From positions 124,001 to 188,000 of the forward strand of contig NZ_PEBU01000006.1 of NCBI RefSeq assembly GCF_002887595.1: 64,000 bases of DNA, in the 5' to 3' direction. Below the pieces are notes generated by a model. That model had not been told where the DNA came from and did not search any database. It saw nothing but the letters and a program-made list of their open reading frames with translations. The DNA is from Bowmanella denitrificans (lineage in GTDB: Bacteria; Pseudomonadota; Gammaproteobacteria; Enterobacterales; Alteromonadaceae). This document shows positions 28,595 to 37,957 of this stretch, one piece after another (position 1 is the stretch's first letter; the number at the start of each line of letters is the position of its first letter). The position numbers and the translations under genes were made by a program.

Positions 28595-29371
28595 ATGCAA
28601 GGTGTTTATATCAGTGGTAACCCACAAGGACCTGCGGTGGTGCTCTTGCATAGCTCCATGAGCAGTGCCAGGCAATGGCGTGAGCTGGCAGGCCAGCTCG
28701 AACAAGACTTCTATATACTGAATATTGATTTATTGGGCTATGGGCAGGCTCCAAAAGTCAGTCAAACCGGGGCGTTTAGTCTTGCCACTGAAAGCGAACG
28801 CATCCGGCAGCACTTGCATGAACTTGGTGTAACACGCTTTCACTTAGTCGGACATTCTTTTGGCGGTGCCATTGCGCTTAAACTGGCCTACGAACTGAAG
28901 CCGATGGTCATGTCTTTGGCAGTGTTTGAGCCAGTCGCCTTTCATTTGCTGGATAAGCAGCATCCTGGCTTTTTAGAAGTGCAGGCGCTGGGTAACGAAG
29001 TGAGCCAACTTAGTGCCGAGCAGGCTGCCGCCCGTTTTGTCAATTACTGGAACGGCAGTGGCTATTTTAGTGCGATGCCACAGCAGGTCCAGCAAGGGTT
29101 TATCAAGCAGGTGGAAAAGGTGCGGTTGGACTTTGTTGGCCTGATGGGTGAGCCGTATGGATTAAATGACTATGCGAAAATTTGCTGCCCCGTGCTGCTG
29201 TTAAGCGGACGCGATACCCGTGATTCTGCCAAAGCCGTGGCGCAAAGCTTGTGCAGCGCATTGCCCCATCTGACCTATCAGCAAGTCAGCGGCGGACATA
29301 TGGCCCCTATCAGTCATAGCGCGGAAGTGAATACACATTTATTTGCATTTTTAGCCAGTCAGTTGCAATAG
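28595..29371 (+). CDS. Alpha/beta hydrolase
   Basis: Cytoplasmic hydrolase of unknown substrate, about 258 residues. It shows the oxyanion-hole stretch VVLLHSSMSS, the nucleophile elbow GHSFGGA, a likely acid in GRDTRD, and the catalytic histidine in GGHMAPI. The ATG at 28595 is preferred over a TTG six bases earlier. It stands alone between adk and the convergent ibpA. Family resemblance is to MhpC/BioH-like esterases, with no context to name the substrate. Confidence 0.82.
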   Translation: MQGVYISGNPQGPAVVLLHSSMSSARQWRELAGQLEQDFYILNIDLLGYGQAPKVSQTGAFSLATESERIRQHLHELGVTRFHLVGHSFGGAIALKLAYELKPMVMSLAVFEPVAFHLLDKQHPGFLEVQALGNEVSQLSAEQAAARFVNYWNGSGYFSAMPQQVQQGFIKQVEKVRLDFVGLMGEPYGLNDYAKICCPVLLLSGRDTRDSAKAVAQSLCSALPHLTYQQVSGGHMAPISHSAEVNTHLFAFLASQLQ

Positions 29372-29421
29372 GTTTGCCGCATCGCTGATGGATAATTCTT
29401 TCAAAACGTCCATCCCTGCAC

Positions 29422-29445
29422 AAAAAAGCGGCCACGCGGGCCGCT
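29422..29445 (-). terminator. Terminator of ibpA
   Basis: On the minus strand, AGCGGCC/GGCCGCT followed by six T (complement of 29422-29427). It lies 21 bp after the ibpA stop and would also slow transcription arriving from the hydrolase side. Confidence 0.85.
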
Positions 29446-29466
29446 CATATCCAGGGAGAATGAAAG

Positions 29467-29907
29467 TTAGGCTTTGTTTTCCAACAGGCTGTTACCTATT
29501 TCAATCTTACGGGGCTTTTTCGCTTCAGGGATAACCCTTTCCAGCTCGATATGCAGCAAGCCGTTTTTCAGGTCAGCGCCCAGCACCTTGACGTGGTCGC
29601 CAAGCTGGAACTTGCGTTCAAAGTTACGTTCGGAAATGCCCTTGTGCAGGAAGTTTCGCTCTTCTTCCTTGCCCGGTTTATTACCCGTCACATGCAAGGT
29701 GTTTTCTACTACCTGGATTTCCAGTTCTGATTCCTCAAATCCTGCAACGGCCATGGTGATACGGTATTTGTCTTCGCCCAGCAATTCGATATTGTAAGGC
29801 GGATAAGATGGCTGTTTTTCGTTGCGGCTGGCAGCATCTATCAGAGATGCCAAGTGATCAAAACCGATGAAAGAACGATAAAGTGGAGACAGATCGATAT
29901 TACGCAT
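29467..29907 (-). CDS. ibpA: Small heat-shock protein IbpA (Hsp20)
   Basis: ATP-independent holdase that binds unfolding proteins. It has an alpha-crystallin domain (about residues 35-125, with YRITMAVAGFEESELEI and the GLLHIELER strand) and a C-terminal IEI anchor motif (RKIEIGNS). The start is the second ATG (29905-29907). The first ATG at 29911-29913 is only 1 nt from the AGGA ribosome site, while the second has 7 nt. Length is then 146 residues. The mRNA leader carries a ROSE-like thermometer and a sigma-32 promoter. Confidence 0.93.
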   Translation of the reverse strand: MRNIDLSPLYRSFIGFDHLASLIDAASRNEKQPSYPPYNIELLGEDKYRITMAVAGFEESELEIQVVENTLHVTGNKPGKEEERNFLHKGISERNFERKFQLGDHVKVLGADLKNGLLHIELERVIPEAKKPRKIEIGNSLLENKA

Positions 29908-29911
29908 AGTC

Positions 29912-29932
29912 ATATCCTCAATAAAGCAATAT
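29912..29932 (-). promoter_or_regulatory. ROSE-like RNA thermometer hairpin at the ibpA ribosome site
   Basis: On the minus strand the leader reads ATA-TTGCT-TTATTG-AGGA-TAT. UUGCU pairs with the Shine-Dalgarno AGGA with one bulged G, extended by AUA/UAU, which is the hallmark of ROSE elements that melt on heating. The hairpin sits just before the ATG, with further GC-rich segments upstream able to form other stems. Confidence 0.75.
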
Positions 29933-29995
29933 GGTTTAATGTTGCCCCGTTAATCGGCGGCGTGATTGTCAACCCGTTTGGCGTCGACAACTTCT

Positions 29996-30024
29996 ATGTA
30001 GGGTCGTACAGTTTACTTTCAATG
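29996..30024 (-). promoter_or_regulatory. Candidate sigma-32 promoter of ibpA
   Basis: On the minus strand CATTGAAA (30017-30024) and CCCTACAT (29996-30003) flank a 13-bp spacer, matching the RpoH consensus and the htpG promoter here. Predicted start is near 29988, giving a leader of about 80 nt that contains the ROSE-like hairpin. Confidence 0.7.
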
Positions 30025-30101
30025 TTTTATCTTTAAAAATTTTGAAAAGCTCTGTAACTACAAGATATTAAAAGATTTTATTTTTATGGAAGGGAGGGCG
30101 A

Positions 30102-30710
30102 ATGGCGATAAGCGCGGAACAAGTGAACGAATTCTGGTTTGGTCAAATAGTGAATGAGTTGGCCGAGCCGGGGCGGGAAAGCATCTGGTATGCCGGAGGC
30201 GAAGCCGTGGATAATCAGATCCGTCAGCGTTTTTCTCAGGCGCTGGAGATGGCGGCGCGGGATGAGCTTAACCACTGGCTGGAAATGCCGCGGGGAAGGC
30301 TGGCGATGATCCTGCTATTTGACCAGTTCAGTCGCAATATTTATCGCGGTCAGGCGCAGGCCTTTGCTTATGATGACAAGGCGCTATGCCTTTGCCGGCA
30401 AGGTATCGCTTTGGGACATGATGTCGCCTTGAGTCTGGTCGAGCGGCTGTTTTTTTACCATCCACTGGAGCATGCCGAAGATCTGAATTGTCAGCAGGAC
30501 GTAGTGGATAAATTTACCGCCCTTGCTCAGCAATATCCACGGGGACAGCAGCATAGCATCGCCAAAAATGCGCTCAAATATGCCGTGGAGCACAGAGATA
30601 TTATTGCCCGTTTTGGCCGTTTTCCTCATCGCAATGAGATTCTGGGCAGAAACAGTACTGAACAGGAAAAACACTATCTGTCGTCAGGCGGCAAGCGCTT
30701 TGGTCAGTAA
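30102..30710 (+). CDS. DUF924 family protein
   Basis: Protein of 202 residues, all helical by appearance, matching DUF924 through VNEFWFG at the start and the FDQFSRNIYRGQAQAFAYD core. TPR-like folds are known for the family, but no function is established. It has its own GGAGGG-type ribosome site and no close operon partner. A mixed run of genes surrounds it, so context gives no clue. Confidence 0.88.
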   Translation: MAISAEQVNEFWFGQIVNELAEPGRESIWYAGGEAVDNQIRQRFSQALEMAARDELNHWLEMPRGRLAMILLFDQFSRNIYRGQAQAFAYDDKALCLCRQGIALGHDVALSLVERLFFYHPLEHAEDLNCQQDVVDKFTALAQQYPRGQQHSIAKNALKYAVEHRDIIARFGRFPHRNEILGRNSTEQEKHYLSSGGKRFGQ

Positions 30711-30796
30711 GCGGGGCTGCGCTGTCGCAATTATTTACAACCGCAAAGATTGAGCTTCAGCCTGACTAAGGGTACATTGGCGCGCTTTCGTATTGG

Positions 30797-31957
30797 TTGA
30801 AAATGCTGTTTATGGATACCTTTGCCCATATCCGTCCTTATCAGGATAACGAAGTCCAGGTTGTATTGCAGCGCTTGCTGAAGGAGCCAGAGCTGCGTGA
30901 CGCTCTGGTACGTTTTCGCTTTGCCAATTGTCCTAAATGGCTGCGTCGTCCATTGGCCTGGGGCCTGAGTTTCCACCTTAAGCGACGAGTGGCAGGCATC
31001 CGCACGGTACGCGACTTTCAGCGTCAGTTGGAGCCTTTTATTCAACATATGATTGAAACCAGCACCACAGGGTTGACGGTTAAGGGACTGGAGCAGTTAG
31101 ATCTCAGCCAGCCTTGTTTGTTTATTTCCAATCACCGCGATATCGCTCTGGACCCGGCTTTTGTGAGCTGGGCCTTACACCTTAAGGGGCAGGATACCGT
31201 GCGCATTGCCATTGGCGATAACCTGCTGACTAAATCCTGGGTGTCTGATTTAATGCGCCTGAACAAAAGCTTTATTGTGAAACGTTCAGCCAGCAGCAAA
31301 AAAGAAAAGCTGCAGGTCAGTAAAGAGCTTTCTGCCTATATTCATCATTCCCTGGTAGCAGAAAATGCCCATATCTGGATAGCACAGCGGGAAGGGCGTG
31401 CCAAGGATGGAGTGGATAAGACCAATCCGGCGATTATATCCATGCTGATGCTGAATAAACCCAAAGAACAAGACTTTGCTGCTTATCTTGCACAGCTTCG
31501 CATTGTGCCTGTGGCCATTGGCTATGAGTATGATCCCTGCGATCTGGCCAAAGCCAATGAACTGCATCAGCAGGCCCTCACCGGTCAGTATGAAAAGCAG
31601 GACCATGAAGATGTAGCCAGCATCTCCCGCGGTATTACAGGCTATAAAGGCAAAGTCGTGTTGTGTTTTGGGCAGGTCATCCAAGGTGATGCCTTTGCGT
31701 CAGCCAGGCAGGTTGCCGACGAAATCGACAGGCAAATTCATACTCTTTACCCTGATATGATCACCACCCGACTGGCGGCTGAAAAATTGGGTATGCAGCC
31801 CTGTGCTATAGATAACGGGGTCAGTCGCAATACGCTGGAACAGGAACGGAATCGATTTGAACAGCGCCTGAATTCCGTGCCGGATGATGTTCGTCAGCGG
31901 GTGCTGGCAATGTACGCCGCGCCTCTTTTGCCAAGAAGTCCATCTTTACACGAATAG
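30797..31957 (+). CDS. PlsC-like phospholipid/glycerol acyltransferase
   Basis: Membrane-associated acyltransferase of up to 386 residues. The LPLAT core begins near residue 110 with FISNHRDIALDPAF; the usual HX4D motif is read here as HRDIALD (HX5D), a variant I have seen in related bacterial proteins. The downstream conserved block is IWIAQREGRAKDG. Start is uncertain: ATGs at 30797, 30803 and 30812 are in frame, none with a clear ribosome site. Likely substrate is lysophosphatidate or a related acceptor. It is convergent with the 2OG oxygenase. Confidence 0.8.
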   Translation: MKMLFMDTFAHIRPYQDNEVQVVLQRLLKEPELRDALVRFRFANCPKWLRRPLAWGLSFHLKRRVAGIRTVRDFQRQLEPFIQHMIETSTTGLTVKGLEQLDLSQPCLFISNHRDIALDPAFVSWALHLKGQDTVRIAIGDNLLTKSWVSDLMRLNKSFIVKRSASSKKEKLQVSKELSAYIHHSLVAENAHIWIAQREGRAKDGVDKTNPAIISMLMLNKPKEQDFAAYLAQLRIVPVAIGYEYDPCDLAKANELHQQALTGQYEKQDHEDVASISRGITGYKGKVVLCFGQVIQGDAFASARQVADEIDRQIHTLYPDMITTRLAAEKLGMQPCAIDNGVSRNTLEQERNRFEQRLNSVPDDVRQRVLAMYAAPLLPRSPSLHE

Positions 31958-32617
31958 CTAGCGGGCCGGATCGATGGCGCCGCCTATACTGGTATTAACC
32001 CTGAACCAGCCTGCGATGCTGTAGCGGTCACGCTTTGCGGCTAACACCTCATGGGGAAAACGCTCGCTGAGAAACACCACCATCTGGCCAAACAACGGGG
32101 TGATTTTTAAGAAGGCCTCTTTACGGCGCTTCTCATACATGAGTAATTCGCCACCATCCTCACTGGTCCACCCCGGATTCAGATACAACACTGTACTGAG
32201 GATGCGGTTGGTGCGACCTTTAAAGGCATCAAGGTGCTTTTTATAGAAGTTTCCGGGCCCGTAATGCGCAAAGTGGCATTCGTAATCGAACAGCCCCATA
32301 AACAGTCGTCGATTCAATCCCAGCCGTAATTGCTCCATAGTCGCTAAAAAAGCCTGCTGGGCAGTACTTTGACCGTTTAGCCAGCGAATTTCATCGGTGC
32401 GTACAAATTGGTTTTGTTGTTGCTGCTGTTCCCGGCCAATGCCAGCCTGCTGAAACTGCTGGCTGTTGTATTCCGTCACCTCCAGCAATAAGGCCTCTGC
32501 GATGCCCATTGGCAGCAGATCAGGTATCACCATAAAGCCTTTGTCAGCCAGGTTATCGGCGAGGTTGTCCAGGCTATGTGGGCTGAGTTCAGACTGAGGT
32601 TGGGTTAGGGCGCTCAA
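31958..32617 (-). CDS. 2OG-Fe(II) oxygenase (prolyl-4-hydroxylase-like)
   Basis: Cytoplasmic dioxygenase of 219 residues. The jelly-roll has the HxD...H metal triad in YKKHLDAFKG and FPHEVLAAKRDRYSIAGWF, with the arginine for 2-oxoglutarate in the last motif. It resembles SM-20/PHD-like bacterial proteins that hydroxylate a protein residue; in Pseudomonas a related enzyme acts on EF-Tu. The stop codon is directly after the acyltransferase stop on the other strand. The target here is unknown. Confidence 0.83.
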   Translation of the reverse strand: MSALTQPQSELSPHSLDNLADNLADKGFMVIPDLLPMGIAEALLLEVTEYNSQQFQQAGIGREQQQQQNQFVRTDEIRWLNGQSTAQQAFLATMEQLRLGLNRRLFMGLFDYECHFAHYGPGNFYKKHLDAFKGRTNRILSTVLYLNPGWTSEDGGELLMYEKRRKEAFLKITPLFGQMVVFLSERFPHEVLAAKRDRYSIAGWFRVNTSIGGAIDPAR

Positions 32618-32689
32618 GGAGGTCTCGACGCAAACAAAAACTGGCGCTTTTTACTCCGTTTTTGTGTTCTTGTCATCTATTTTTATGCG

Positions 32690-32723
32690 CCAAGAAAAAG
32701 AAAAGGCAGACCGGGGTCTGCCT
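32690..32723 (-). terminator. Terminator of the b561-yceI operon
   Basis: On the minus strand AGGCAGACC/GGTCTGCCT (32704-32723, 2-nt loop) is followed by TTTTCTTTTTC. It lies beyond the heptamer repeat tract, so that tract is part of the yceI mRNA 3' end. Confidence 0.85.
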
Positions 32724-32726
32724 AAA

Positions 32727-32775
32727 GCTACGGGCTACGGGCTACGGGCTACGGGCTACGGGCTACGAGCTACGA
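32727..32775. repeat. Heptanucleotide repeat (GCTACGR)7
   Basis: Seven 7-bp units: five GCTACGG followed by two GCTACGA, between the yceI stop and its terminator. The related heptamer GCTACGA also occurs singly near 33919 and 34696. Tandem heptamers are not frame-preserving and here lie outside coding sequence. Confidence 0.95.
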
Positions 32776-32779
32776 GTGA

Positions 32780-33355
32780 TTATTTGCGAATGCCTTCCAC
32801 ATGCAGCTCAAGTTCTACTGTATCGGCCAGGTCGCCAAGTTTATGCTGAATACCAAATTCACGCATGCTGATGGTAGTGCTACCTTCAAAACCGACGCGG
32901 TAGCCGCCCCAGGGATCTTTGCCTTCGCCGACTTTCTCGACTTCAATCACCACGGGTTTGGTTACGCCGTGCAGGGTCAGCTCACCGTGAATATTCAGTT
33001 CGTTGTCATCGTCTTTTACCACTTTAGTGCTGACAAATTTAGCGGTGGGATACTGACCGACATCCAGAAAATCGCCACTGCGAATGTGCTTGTCACGCTC
33101 TGCATGGTTGGAATCAACGCTGGTGGTGTCAATATTCACTTGGATGCTGGAGGCTTCAGGTTTGTCAGCGTCATAGCTGAATTGACCATCAAACTTGTTG
33201 AAACGGCCAGTCAGCCAGGAAACGCCAATATGCTTGACCTTGAAATTGACAGAGGCGTGAGCGCCTTTCGTGTCAATGGTATAGTCAGCAGCCTGAGCCA
33301 GTGGTGCAGCGCCCATCAATGCCAGCAAACTGGCGGCAACTAAGTGTTTCTTCAT
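32780..33355 (-). CDS. yceI: YceI-family periplasmic lipid-binding protein
   Basis: Secreted lipocalin-like protein of 191 residues. A signal peptide ends at AQAA (about residue 22), followed by the YTIDTKGAHASVNFKVKH strand and a C-terminal barrel typical of YceI, which can bind isoprenoids such as ubiquinone. It is preceded by cytochrome b561 on the same strand with a 19-bp gap, a common pairing that suggests a quinone-linked redox role. Its C-terminus is close to a repeat tract. Confidence 0.92.
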   Translation of the reverse strand: MKKHLVAASLLALMGAAPLAQAADYTIDTKGAHASVNFKVKHIGVSWLTGRFNKFDGQFSYDADKPEASSIQVNIDTTSVDSNHAERDKHIRSGDFLDVGQYPTAKFVSTKVVKDDDNELNIHGELTLHGVTKPVVIEVEKVGEGKDPWGGYRVGFEGSTTISMREFGIQHKLGDLADTVELELHVEGIRK

Positions 33356-33374
33356 ATCTATAATCTCCTTATTT

Positions 33375-33908
33375 TCAAGGTTTAAGCATTCGGGTTAAGG
33401 TTTTGTCTTTGTCTATTACATGGTGCTTAACAGCAGCCACAGCATGCAGGGTGACAAGCCCGATCAATAGCCAGGCCAGCCACTCATGAATTTCACCGGC
33501 AATATCTTCCTGGTTGGTGATCCACTCACCAAAACCGGGGACGGCGAACCAGTTAAATACATCAATTGCACGTCCGTCGGCGGTGGAAATCAGATAGCCA
33601 CTGGTAAAAATGGCCAGCAGCAGTACATACAGCACGCCATGAGTAAGGTGTGACAACCTTATCTCCCAGCTTTTGCCTATGGCGGCAGGCCTTTTATGGC
33701 TGACTCGCCAAAGCAGGCGGAATACGGTCAGCATGGCCAGTAATATGCCGATACTTTTGTGAATATGCGGAGCATCCCGATACCACTGGCTGTAGTAATC
33801 CAGGTCCACCATCCAGATACCTAAACCAAACAGGCCTAAAATGGCGATGGCGCTGCCCCAATGCAGCAGCACAGTTGTCCAACCCCAACGGGTTGCCGAT
33901 TCTTGCAT
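33375..33908 (-). CDS. cybB: Cytochrome b561 family protein
   Basis: Inner-membrane di-haem b cytochrome of 177 residues. Four transmembrane helices carry histidines suited to haem ligation (LLHWGSA, HIHKSIG, EIHEWLAW, LHAVAAVKHH). It is the first gene of a pair with yceI. Upstream (33982-34001, minus strand) two direct ATATCGA motifs occur with 13-bp periodicity; a regulator may bind them, but none is identified. It probably transfers electrons from the quinol pool. Confidence 0.92.
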   Translation of the reverse strand: MQESATRWGWTTVLLHWGSAIAILGLFGLGIWMVDLDYYSQWYRDAPHIHKSIGILLAMLTVFRLLWRVSHKRPAAIGKSWEIRLSHLTHGVLYVLLLAIFTSGYLISTADGRAIDVFNWFAVPGFGEWITNQEDIAGEIHEWLAWLLIGLVTLHAVAAVKHHVIDKDKTLTRMLKP

Positions 33909-34047
33909 ACTCTCTCCTTGCTACGAAGCAGCGAACAGTCCGGCTAGCTTATAGCTAATATATAAAAATTAATATGCCTGAATATCGAGAGATTATATCG
34001 AAAAAATCGAAGTGTTAAGCCGGGGGAAGTGTTGAATGAAGCCGGAG

Positions 34048-34674
34048 TTATTCCGGCTTCTGGTGCCTGTTTTGCAATACCTGAATCACGTCATGTAATG
34101 ACAGGTTACTGGCTTGCAGTAAAACCAGCAGATGGTAGAGGAGATCAGCGCTTTCGTTTTTTAGCTCATCCAAATCCCCCACCGTAGCAGCCAGCGCCGT
34201 TTCAACCCCTTCTTCGCCTACCTTCTGGGCGATTCTCTTGATACCTTTGGCGTATAGGCTGGCAGTGTAGCTGCTGTCTGGCGCAGCTGTCTTACGGGCT
34301 GCTATCAACTGTTCCAACTCTGCGACAAAGGTCAGGCTGGCGGTGGCACCCTGATGCCAGCAACTAGGATCGCCGGTATGGCAGGTAGGGCCGTTAGGTA
34401 GGGCCAGCGCAATCAGGGCATCCTGATCGCAATCACAGCTCAATTCCACCAAATCCAGGGTATGACCGGAGCTTTCACCCTTGGTCCACAATCGTTGTTT
34501 GGAGCGGCTGAAAAAGGTCACGTGACCGGTATCCAGACTTTTTTGCAAGGCTGCACGGTCCATATAGCCCTGCATCTGAATTTTACCCGAGATGGCATGT
34601 TGCACTACGACCGGCAACATGCCTTCCATTTTGTCCCAGGCCAGAGTGTCAATATTGTCTTGGTTGATAATCAT
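34048..34674 (-). CDS. hisIE: Bifunctional phosphoribosyl-AMP cyclohydrolase/phosphoribosyl-ATP pyrophosphatase
   Basis: Catalyses the second and third steps of histidine synthesis. The N-terminal HisI domain has the zinc/metal motifs SCDCDQDA and [12 protein letters not shown]; the C-terminal HisE domain (about residues 115-205) has the [11 protein letters not shown] signature. It is the last gene of the eight-gene his operon, in the usual order and fusion state of enteric bacteria. The 44-bp gap to hisF is short, so there is no separate promoter. Confidence 0.97.
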   Translation of the reverse strand: MIINQDNIDTLAWDKMEGMLPVVVQHAISGKIQMQGYMDRAALQKSLDTGHVTFFSRSKQRLWTKGESSGHTLDLVELSCDCDQDALIALALPNGPTCHTGDPSCWHQGATASLTFVAELEQLIAARKTAAPDSSYTASLYAKGIKRIAQKVGEEGVETALAATVGDLDELKNESADLLYHLLVLLQASNLSLHDVIQVLQNRHQKPE

Positions 34675-34718
34675 AATTGTCTCATTATTTTTTTAGCTAC
34701 GAAGCCCGGCCCTCGCTA

Positions 34719-35492
34719 CTAACTCCTCATAGGGATTTGTTGATCACGTAGATACTGTTTTAATGCGGGAATAGCGATAATGCCTTTGTGAAAAACCGAG
34801 GCGGCCAGCGCACCGTCCACATCTGCCTGTTCAAACACCGCCTTGAAGTGCTCCATGGTTCCCGCGCCGCCTGAGGCGATCAGCGGCACCTGGCAACTGG
34901 CACGAATCGCGGCTAACTGGGCAATGTCATAGCCCTGACGCACGCCGTCCTGATTCATGCAGTTGAGTACAATTTCACCGGCGCCGCGCTGCTGCACTTC
35001 CTTTACCCAGTCTGCAGTTTGCCAGCCGGTGGTCAGAGTACGTTTTTCATCACCGGTAAACTGCTTGACCTGGTAGGTATTGGAGGACTGATCAAAATAA
35101 CTGTCGATACCAATAACCACGCATTGCTGGCCAAATTGGTCATGCAGCTTTGTGATAAGACTGGGATCGGCCAGCGCCGGAGAGTTGATGGAAACCTTAT
35201 CGGCGCCCATTTCCAGTACCTTGCCAGCGTCTTCTACCGATTTAATCCCGCCAGCAACACAAAATGGGATGTTAATGACTTCGGCAATCCGGCTTACCCA
35301 GCTTTTGTCCACCACCCGTGCATCACTTGAGGCGGTGATATCGTAAAACACCAATTCGTCAGCGCCAGCTAATGCATACTGCTCAGCCAGCGGTACAATA
35401 TCACCGACAATTTCATGGTTGCGAAACTGCACGCCTTTTACCACTTTACCGTCTTTTACATCCAGGCAGGGGATAATACGTCTGGCCAGCAT
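34719..35492 (-). CDS. hisF: Imidazole glycerol phosphate synthase cyclase subunit
   Basis: TIM-barrel partner of HisH making IGP and AICAR. Starting from [20 protein letters not shown] gives 257 residues; a 5-residue upstream extension overlaps hisA and is not needed. Active-site Asp in the first strand (CLDVKDG) and later D130-type (GIDSYFD) are present, as are the phosphate-binding GG motifs. It overlaps hisA by 1 bp, implying coupled translation. Confidence 0.97.
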   Translation of the reverse strand: MLARRIIPCLDVKDGKVVKGVQFRNHEIVGDIVPLAEQYALAGADELVFYDITASSDARVVDKSWVSRIAEVINIPFCVAGGIKSVEDAGKVLEMGADKVSINSPALADPSLITKLHDQFGQQCVVIGIDSYFDQSSNTYQVKQFTGDEKRTLTTGWQTADWVKEVQQRGAGEIVLNCMNQDGVRQGYDIAQLAAIRASCQVPLIASGGAGTMEHFKAVFEQADVDGALAASVFHKGIIAIPALKQYLRDQQIPMRS

Positions 35493-36229
35493 CAGTTTTG
35501 CTCCCATAGTGCAATGGCTTCAGCCAGTTCAAATTTGCCTTCCAGCAGGGCGCGGCCCAGGATCACTGAGTCGACCTGGGTGCCTTTTAGTGCTTGAATA
35601 TGTTCAAGATTGCCAATCCCACCCGATGCTTGCCAGATAATTTGCGGGAAGGCGGCTTTCATTTCCTGATACAAGGCCTGATTGGGGCCTTGCAGAGTGC
35701 CGTCGCAAGCAATATCGGTACAAAGTACGTGTTTGGCACCGGCCTCTAAAAAACCATCCAGCAAGGGGGCCAGCTCCACACCGCTGTCCTGTTGCCAGCC
35801 GTGCGTGGCAATGCACTTCTTGCCCTGGGCATCAATATTTATGTCCAGGGCCAACACTATGGCATCGCTACCGTATTCACGCAGCCAGCCCTTTACGAGC
35901 TCCGGCTGTTTGGCCGCCAGTGAGCCAATTACCACGCGCTCAATTCCGGTACTGAGCAAGTCCTTCACATCTTGTTCGCTGCGAATACCGCCGCCGGCCT
36001 GAAACTTCATTAGTTTGCTGTCAGCTAATTCGCGGATAAGGCCAAGTTGGCGTTTAGCCGGGTCTTTGGCGCCGGTCAGATCAACAATATGCAGCCAACT
36101 CGCGCCAGCGCTGGCATAGGCTTTAGCTACATCCAGTGGTTGCTGGGTGTAACGGGTTTTTTGTTGGTAATCGCCCTGATAAAGGCGTACCACTTCACCA
36201 TCAATCAGATCTATCGCTGGAATTATCAT
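35492..36229 (-). CDS. hisA: ProFAR isomerase
   Basis: Opens the ring of phosphoribosyl-formimino-AICAR phosphate in histidine synthesis. The ATG at 36227-36229 begins [20 protein letters not shown] and yields 245 residues, as in E. coli. The open frame upstream to 36442 runs into hisH and lacks family similarity, so it is not included. Catalytic Asp (AIDLIDG; DIACDGT) are conserved. Confidence 0.97.
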   Translation of the reverse strand: MIIPAIDLIDGEVVRLYQGDYQQKTRYTQQPLDVAKAYASAGASWLHIVDLTGAKDPAKRQLGLIRELADSKLMKFQAGGGIRSEQDVKDLLSTGIERVVIGSLAAKQPELVKGWLREYGSDAIVLALDINIDAQGKKCIATHGWQQDSGVELAPLLDGFLEAGAKHVLCTDIACDGTLQGPNQALYQEMKAAFPQIIWQASGGIGNLEHIQALKGTQVDSVILGRALLEGKFELAEAIALWEQN

Positions 36230-36296
36230 GTTTTCTCTCGCTTTGTTCGGGCCAAAGCCCGATTGACCAAAGGCGTTGCCTGCGGTCGAGTCTGGA

Positions 36297-36887
36297 TCAG
36301 CACTGGCTGATAAAATTGTGTAGCAATCGGCTGCCTGCCTCGCCGGAGCGCTCAGGGTGAAATTGCACACCCATAAAATTGCCCTGGCCAATACTGGCAC
36401 TAAATGGCATGCCGTATTCGCAGCGTGCCAGGGTGTAATCACCTACCGACACGGCAAAACTGTGCACAAAGTAGAAATAGCTGCCATCCGCAATGCCTTC
36501 GAATAACGGGCTGTCTGGATTGGCTGTGATGGTATTCCAGCCCATATGAGGTAAACGCAGGTTGCCGACCTGCATGCGTTTAACCTCACTGGCAATCATG
36601 CCAAGGCAAGCCACATGACCCTCTTCAGACTGACGGGTCATGAGCTGCATGCCCAGGCAAATCCCCAGTGTTGGCTGGCTAAGCTCTCTGACCACAGTGA
36701 TCAGTCCTTTGGTTTCAATTTTTTGCATAGCGGCAGGAGCCGAGCCAACGCCGGGCAGAATAACTTTGTCAGCACTTTTGATAACCTCGGGGTCATCGGA
36801 GACCGTCACCGGACACCCCAGGCGCTCAACTGCAAAGCGTACCGAGGCTATATTGGCGCAGCCGGTATCTACAATCACCAGTTTCAC
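36297..36887 (-). CDS. hisH: Imidazole glycerol phosphate synthase glutaminase subunit
   Basis: Class I glutamine amidotransferase supplying ammonia to HisF. The nucleophile elbow GICLGMQLM, the His and Glu at the end (VQFHPERSG), and 196 residues all match. Translation start overlaps hisB's last base. A 67-bp gap separates it from hisA. Confidence 0.97.
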   Translation of the reverse strand: MKLVIVDTGCANIASVRFAVERLGCPVTVSDDPEVIKSADKVILPGVGSAPAAMQKIETKGLITVVRELSQPTLGICLGMQLMTRQSEEGHVACLGMIASEVKRMQVGNLRLPHMGWNTITANPDSPLFEGIADGSYFYFVHSFAVSVGDYTLARCEYGMPFSASIGQGNFMGVQFHPERSGEAGSRLLHNFISQC

Positions 36888-37957
36888 TAGAGCGCCCCCT
36901 TGCTGCTCGGCAGTACATCACCTTGTTTGGTGATGGCCTGACGCAAGGCCCGGCCGAATACCTTAAACAGACTTTCTACCTGATGGTGGGCATTGCCTTC
37001 GGTGGTGGAAAGGTGCAGAGAGACCCCCATAGAGTCTGCCAAGGAGCGGAAAAAGTGCGATACCATCTGTGTCGACATTTCACCAACCCGTTCCTGGCTA
37101 AACTCAGCATCGAACTTTAAATAAGGGCGGGCCGAAATATCTAACACACACTCGGCGCGGCATTCATCCATCGGCAGGGCAAAGCCAAAGCGACCTATAC
37201 CGCGTTTATCACCTAATGCTTTACGCAGCGCATCACCCAGGGCTAAGGCGGTGTCTTCCACTGAGTGGTGGTCGTCAATGTGCAGATCGCCCTTTACCTC
37301 AACCTGCATGTTAAAGCCGCCGTGGGTGGCAATTTGATCCAGCATATGGTCAAAAAAGCCAAGGCCAGTGCTAATTTGCGATTTGGCCTGATTGTCCAGG
37401 TCGACCTTGATACGGATATGGGTTTCCGAGGTGGTACGAATAACCTCGGCGATGCGGCCCTGACCTTTTAATTCTTTCTCAATGGCCAGCCAGTTGTTGT
37501 CCTGCCTGTCATAGCGAATACCGACAATTCCCATATTGTCGGCCAACTGAATATCGGTGGGGCGGTCACCAATCACATAGGAACGGGTAAATTCGATTTT
37601 GCCTTGTTGCAAATAGTCTTTAACCAGCCCGAGCTTGGGTTTGCGGCAACTGCAATTGTCTGCATCAAAGTGCGGGCAAATTAACACGTCGTCAAAGGTC
37701 ACTCCCTGACTGGCGAACACTTCCATCATTTTATTGTGCGGCGCATCAAAGTCCGCCTGCGGGAAACTATCGGTGCCAAGGCCGTCCTGGTTACTGACGA
37801 TCACCAGCTTAAATCCTGCTTGCTGCAGACGGGTTAACACTGGAATCACCATAGGTTCAAAGACCAGTTTATCCAGACTGTCTAACTGTTTATCAATGGC
37901 CGGTTCTTCTACCAGCGTACCGTCGCGGTCGATAAATAAAATAGCGTGCTGGCTCAT
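36887..37957 (-). CDS. hisB: Bifunctional histidinol phosphatase/IGP dehydratase
   Basis: Two-domain enzyme of 356 residues. The N-terminal HAD phosphatase has DRDGTLV at residues 10-16 and a zinc loop ([14 protein letters not shown]). The C-terminal IGP dehydratase has the HHSVEDTAL and HHQVESLFK metal motifs. The fusion is characteristic of gammaproteobacteria. It overlaps hisC by 4 bp and hisH by 1 bp. Confidence 0.97.
   Translation of the reverse strand: MSQHAILFIDRDGTLVEEPAIDKQLDSLDKLVFEPMVIPVLTRLQQAGFKLVIVSNQDGLGTDSFPQADFDAPHNKMMEVFASQGVTFDDVLICPHFDADNCSCRKPKLGLVKDYLQQGKIEFTRSYVIGDRPTDIQLADNMGIVGIRYDRQDNNWLAIEKELKGQGRIAEVIRTTSETHIRIKVDLDNQAKSQISTGLGFFDHMLDQIATHGGFNMQVEVKGDLHIDDHHSVEDTALALGDALRKALGDKRGIGRFGFALPMDECRAECVLDISARPYLKFDAEFSQERVGEMSTQMVSHFFRSLADSMGVSLHLSTTEGNAHHQVESLFKVFGRALRQAITKQGDVLPSSKGAL

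Noticed and set aside
36230-36442. 71-residue N-terminal extension of HisA
   Set aside because: It overlaps hisH, and the canonical HisA start lies at 36229.
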